Positions 6,028 through 6,173 of a stretch of 6,173 nt of DNA are shown here, piece by piece. The notes under the pieces are model-generated. The model saw nothing but the letters and a program-made list of their open reading frames with translations. It made no database searches and was not told where the DNA came from. The number at the start of each line of letters is the position of its first letter. Within the stretch, counting starts at the first letter, position 1. This DNA comes from Desulfurococcales archaeon (lineage in GTDB: Archaea; Thermoproteota; Thermoprotei_A; Sulfolobales; NBVN01), in contig JAGGUC010000131.1 in assembly GCA_021158735.1 (NCBI GenBank), positions 1 through 6,173 on the forward strand, read 5' to 3'. A program made the translations under genes and the position numbers.

Positions 6028-6173
6028 ATGACCTTACTAAGTAGGATAAAGACGGTGTTAGCTGAGCTTCGGTGGGGTATTATTGCTTACTCAGTAGTAG
6101 ATGCCTTTCTATGGTCCTTAATTTGGGTTGTTCAGGCACCCTACCTTAAGGCTTTAGGGTTCAGTCCGTTTGA
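6028..6173 (+). CDS. N-terminus of a membrane transporter, probably MFS permease (cut by right edge)
   Basis: An open frame runs from the ATG at 6028 to the window end (48 complete codons). It begins with a short basic cytoplasmic-type stretch (LLSRIKTVLAEL), continues into a hydrophobic helix (GIIAYSVVDAFLWSLIWVV, about residues 17-35), and ends with QAPYLKALGFSPF. This 'P-x-Y-L-K-x-L-G-F-S-P' after the first helix is typical of major facilitator superfamily proteins, where it forms the loop between helices 1 and 2. No stop or frame break is seen. It is divergent from herA. The substrate cannot be predicted from this part, and another polytopic family remains possible. Confidence 0.6.
   Translation, partial: MTLLSRIKTVLAELRWGIIAYSVVDAFLWSLIWVVQAPYLKALGFSPF

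Overview
The window looks like a piece of a hyperthermophilic archaeal chromosome, most likely a crenarchaeon (Thermoproteota). The evidence is a HerA/NurA DNA-end-processing pair, an archaeal UPF0282-type metallo-hydrolase, TATA-like boxes about 25-28 nt upstream of start codons that lack a Shine-Dalgarno (leaderless style), GGTG-type ribosome sites inside operons, GTG and TTG starts, and heavy use of AGG/AGA and ATA/CTA/TTA codons. I cannot name the genus from sequence alone.

Layout. Positions 1-661 (minus) hold most of a UPF0282 metallo-beta-lactamase-fold protein that runs off the left edge. A short divergent promoter region (662-734) follows. Positions 735-1339 (plus) hold two translationally coupled genes: a small Cys-containing protein and a NifX/NifB-type 'dinitrogenase iron-molybdenum cofactor' domain protein. 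Positions 1327-3076 (plus) contain no convincing intact gene. The first half is a wreck of cobN (cobaltochelatase large subunit, CobN/BchH family), recognisable only when several reading frames are joined. The second half is another broken reading-frame chain that I cannot identify with confidence. Positions 3079-5839 (minus) form a tight herA-nurA operon with an 8-nt overlap. Positions 5840-6027 are a divergent promoter region, and 6028-6173 (plus) is the start of a membrane protein resembling an MFS permease, cut by the right edge.

How the parts work together. HerA and NurA are expected to form the hexameric ATPase/nuclease machine that resects DNA ends. No mre11 or rad50 lies beside or between them here. 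The NifX-like protein and its small partner probably handle a metal or Fe-S cofactor, and the neighbouring cobN remnant suggests that a metal-insertion (cobalamin) function once sat here and is being lost. The most notable observation is the decaying cobN: at least five frame changes, most equivalent to a single-base loss, and a missing 5' half, while genes on both sides remain open over their full visible length. I found no RNA gene, CRISPR array, transposon or defence island, and I do not claim a new biological system.
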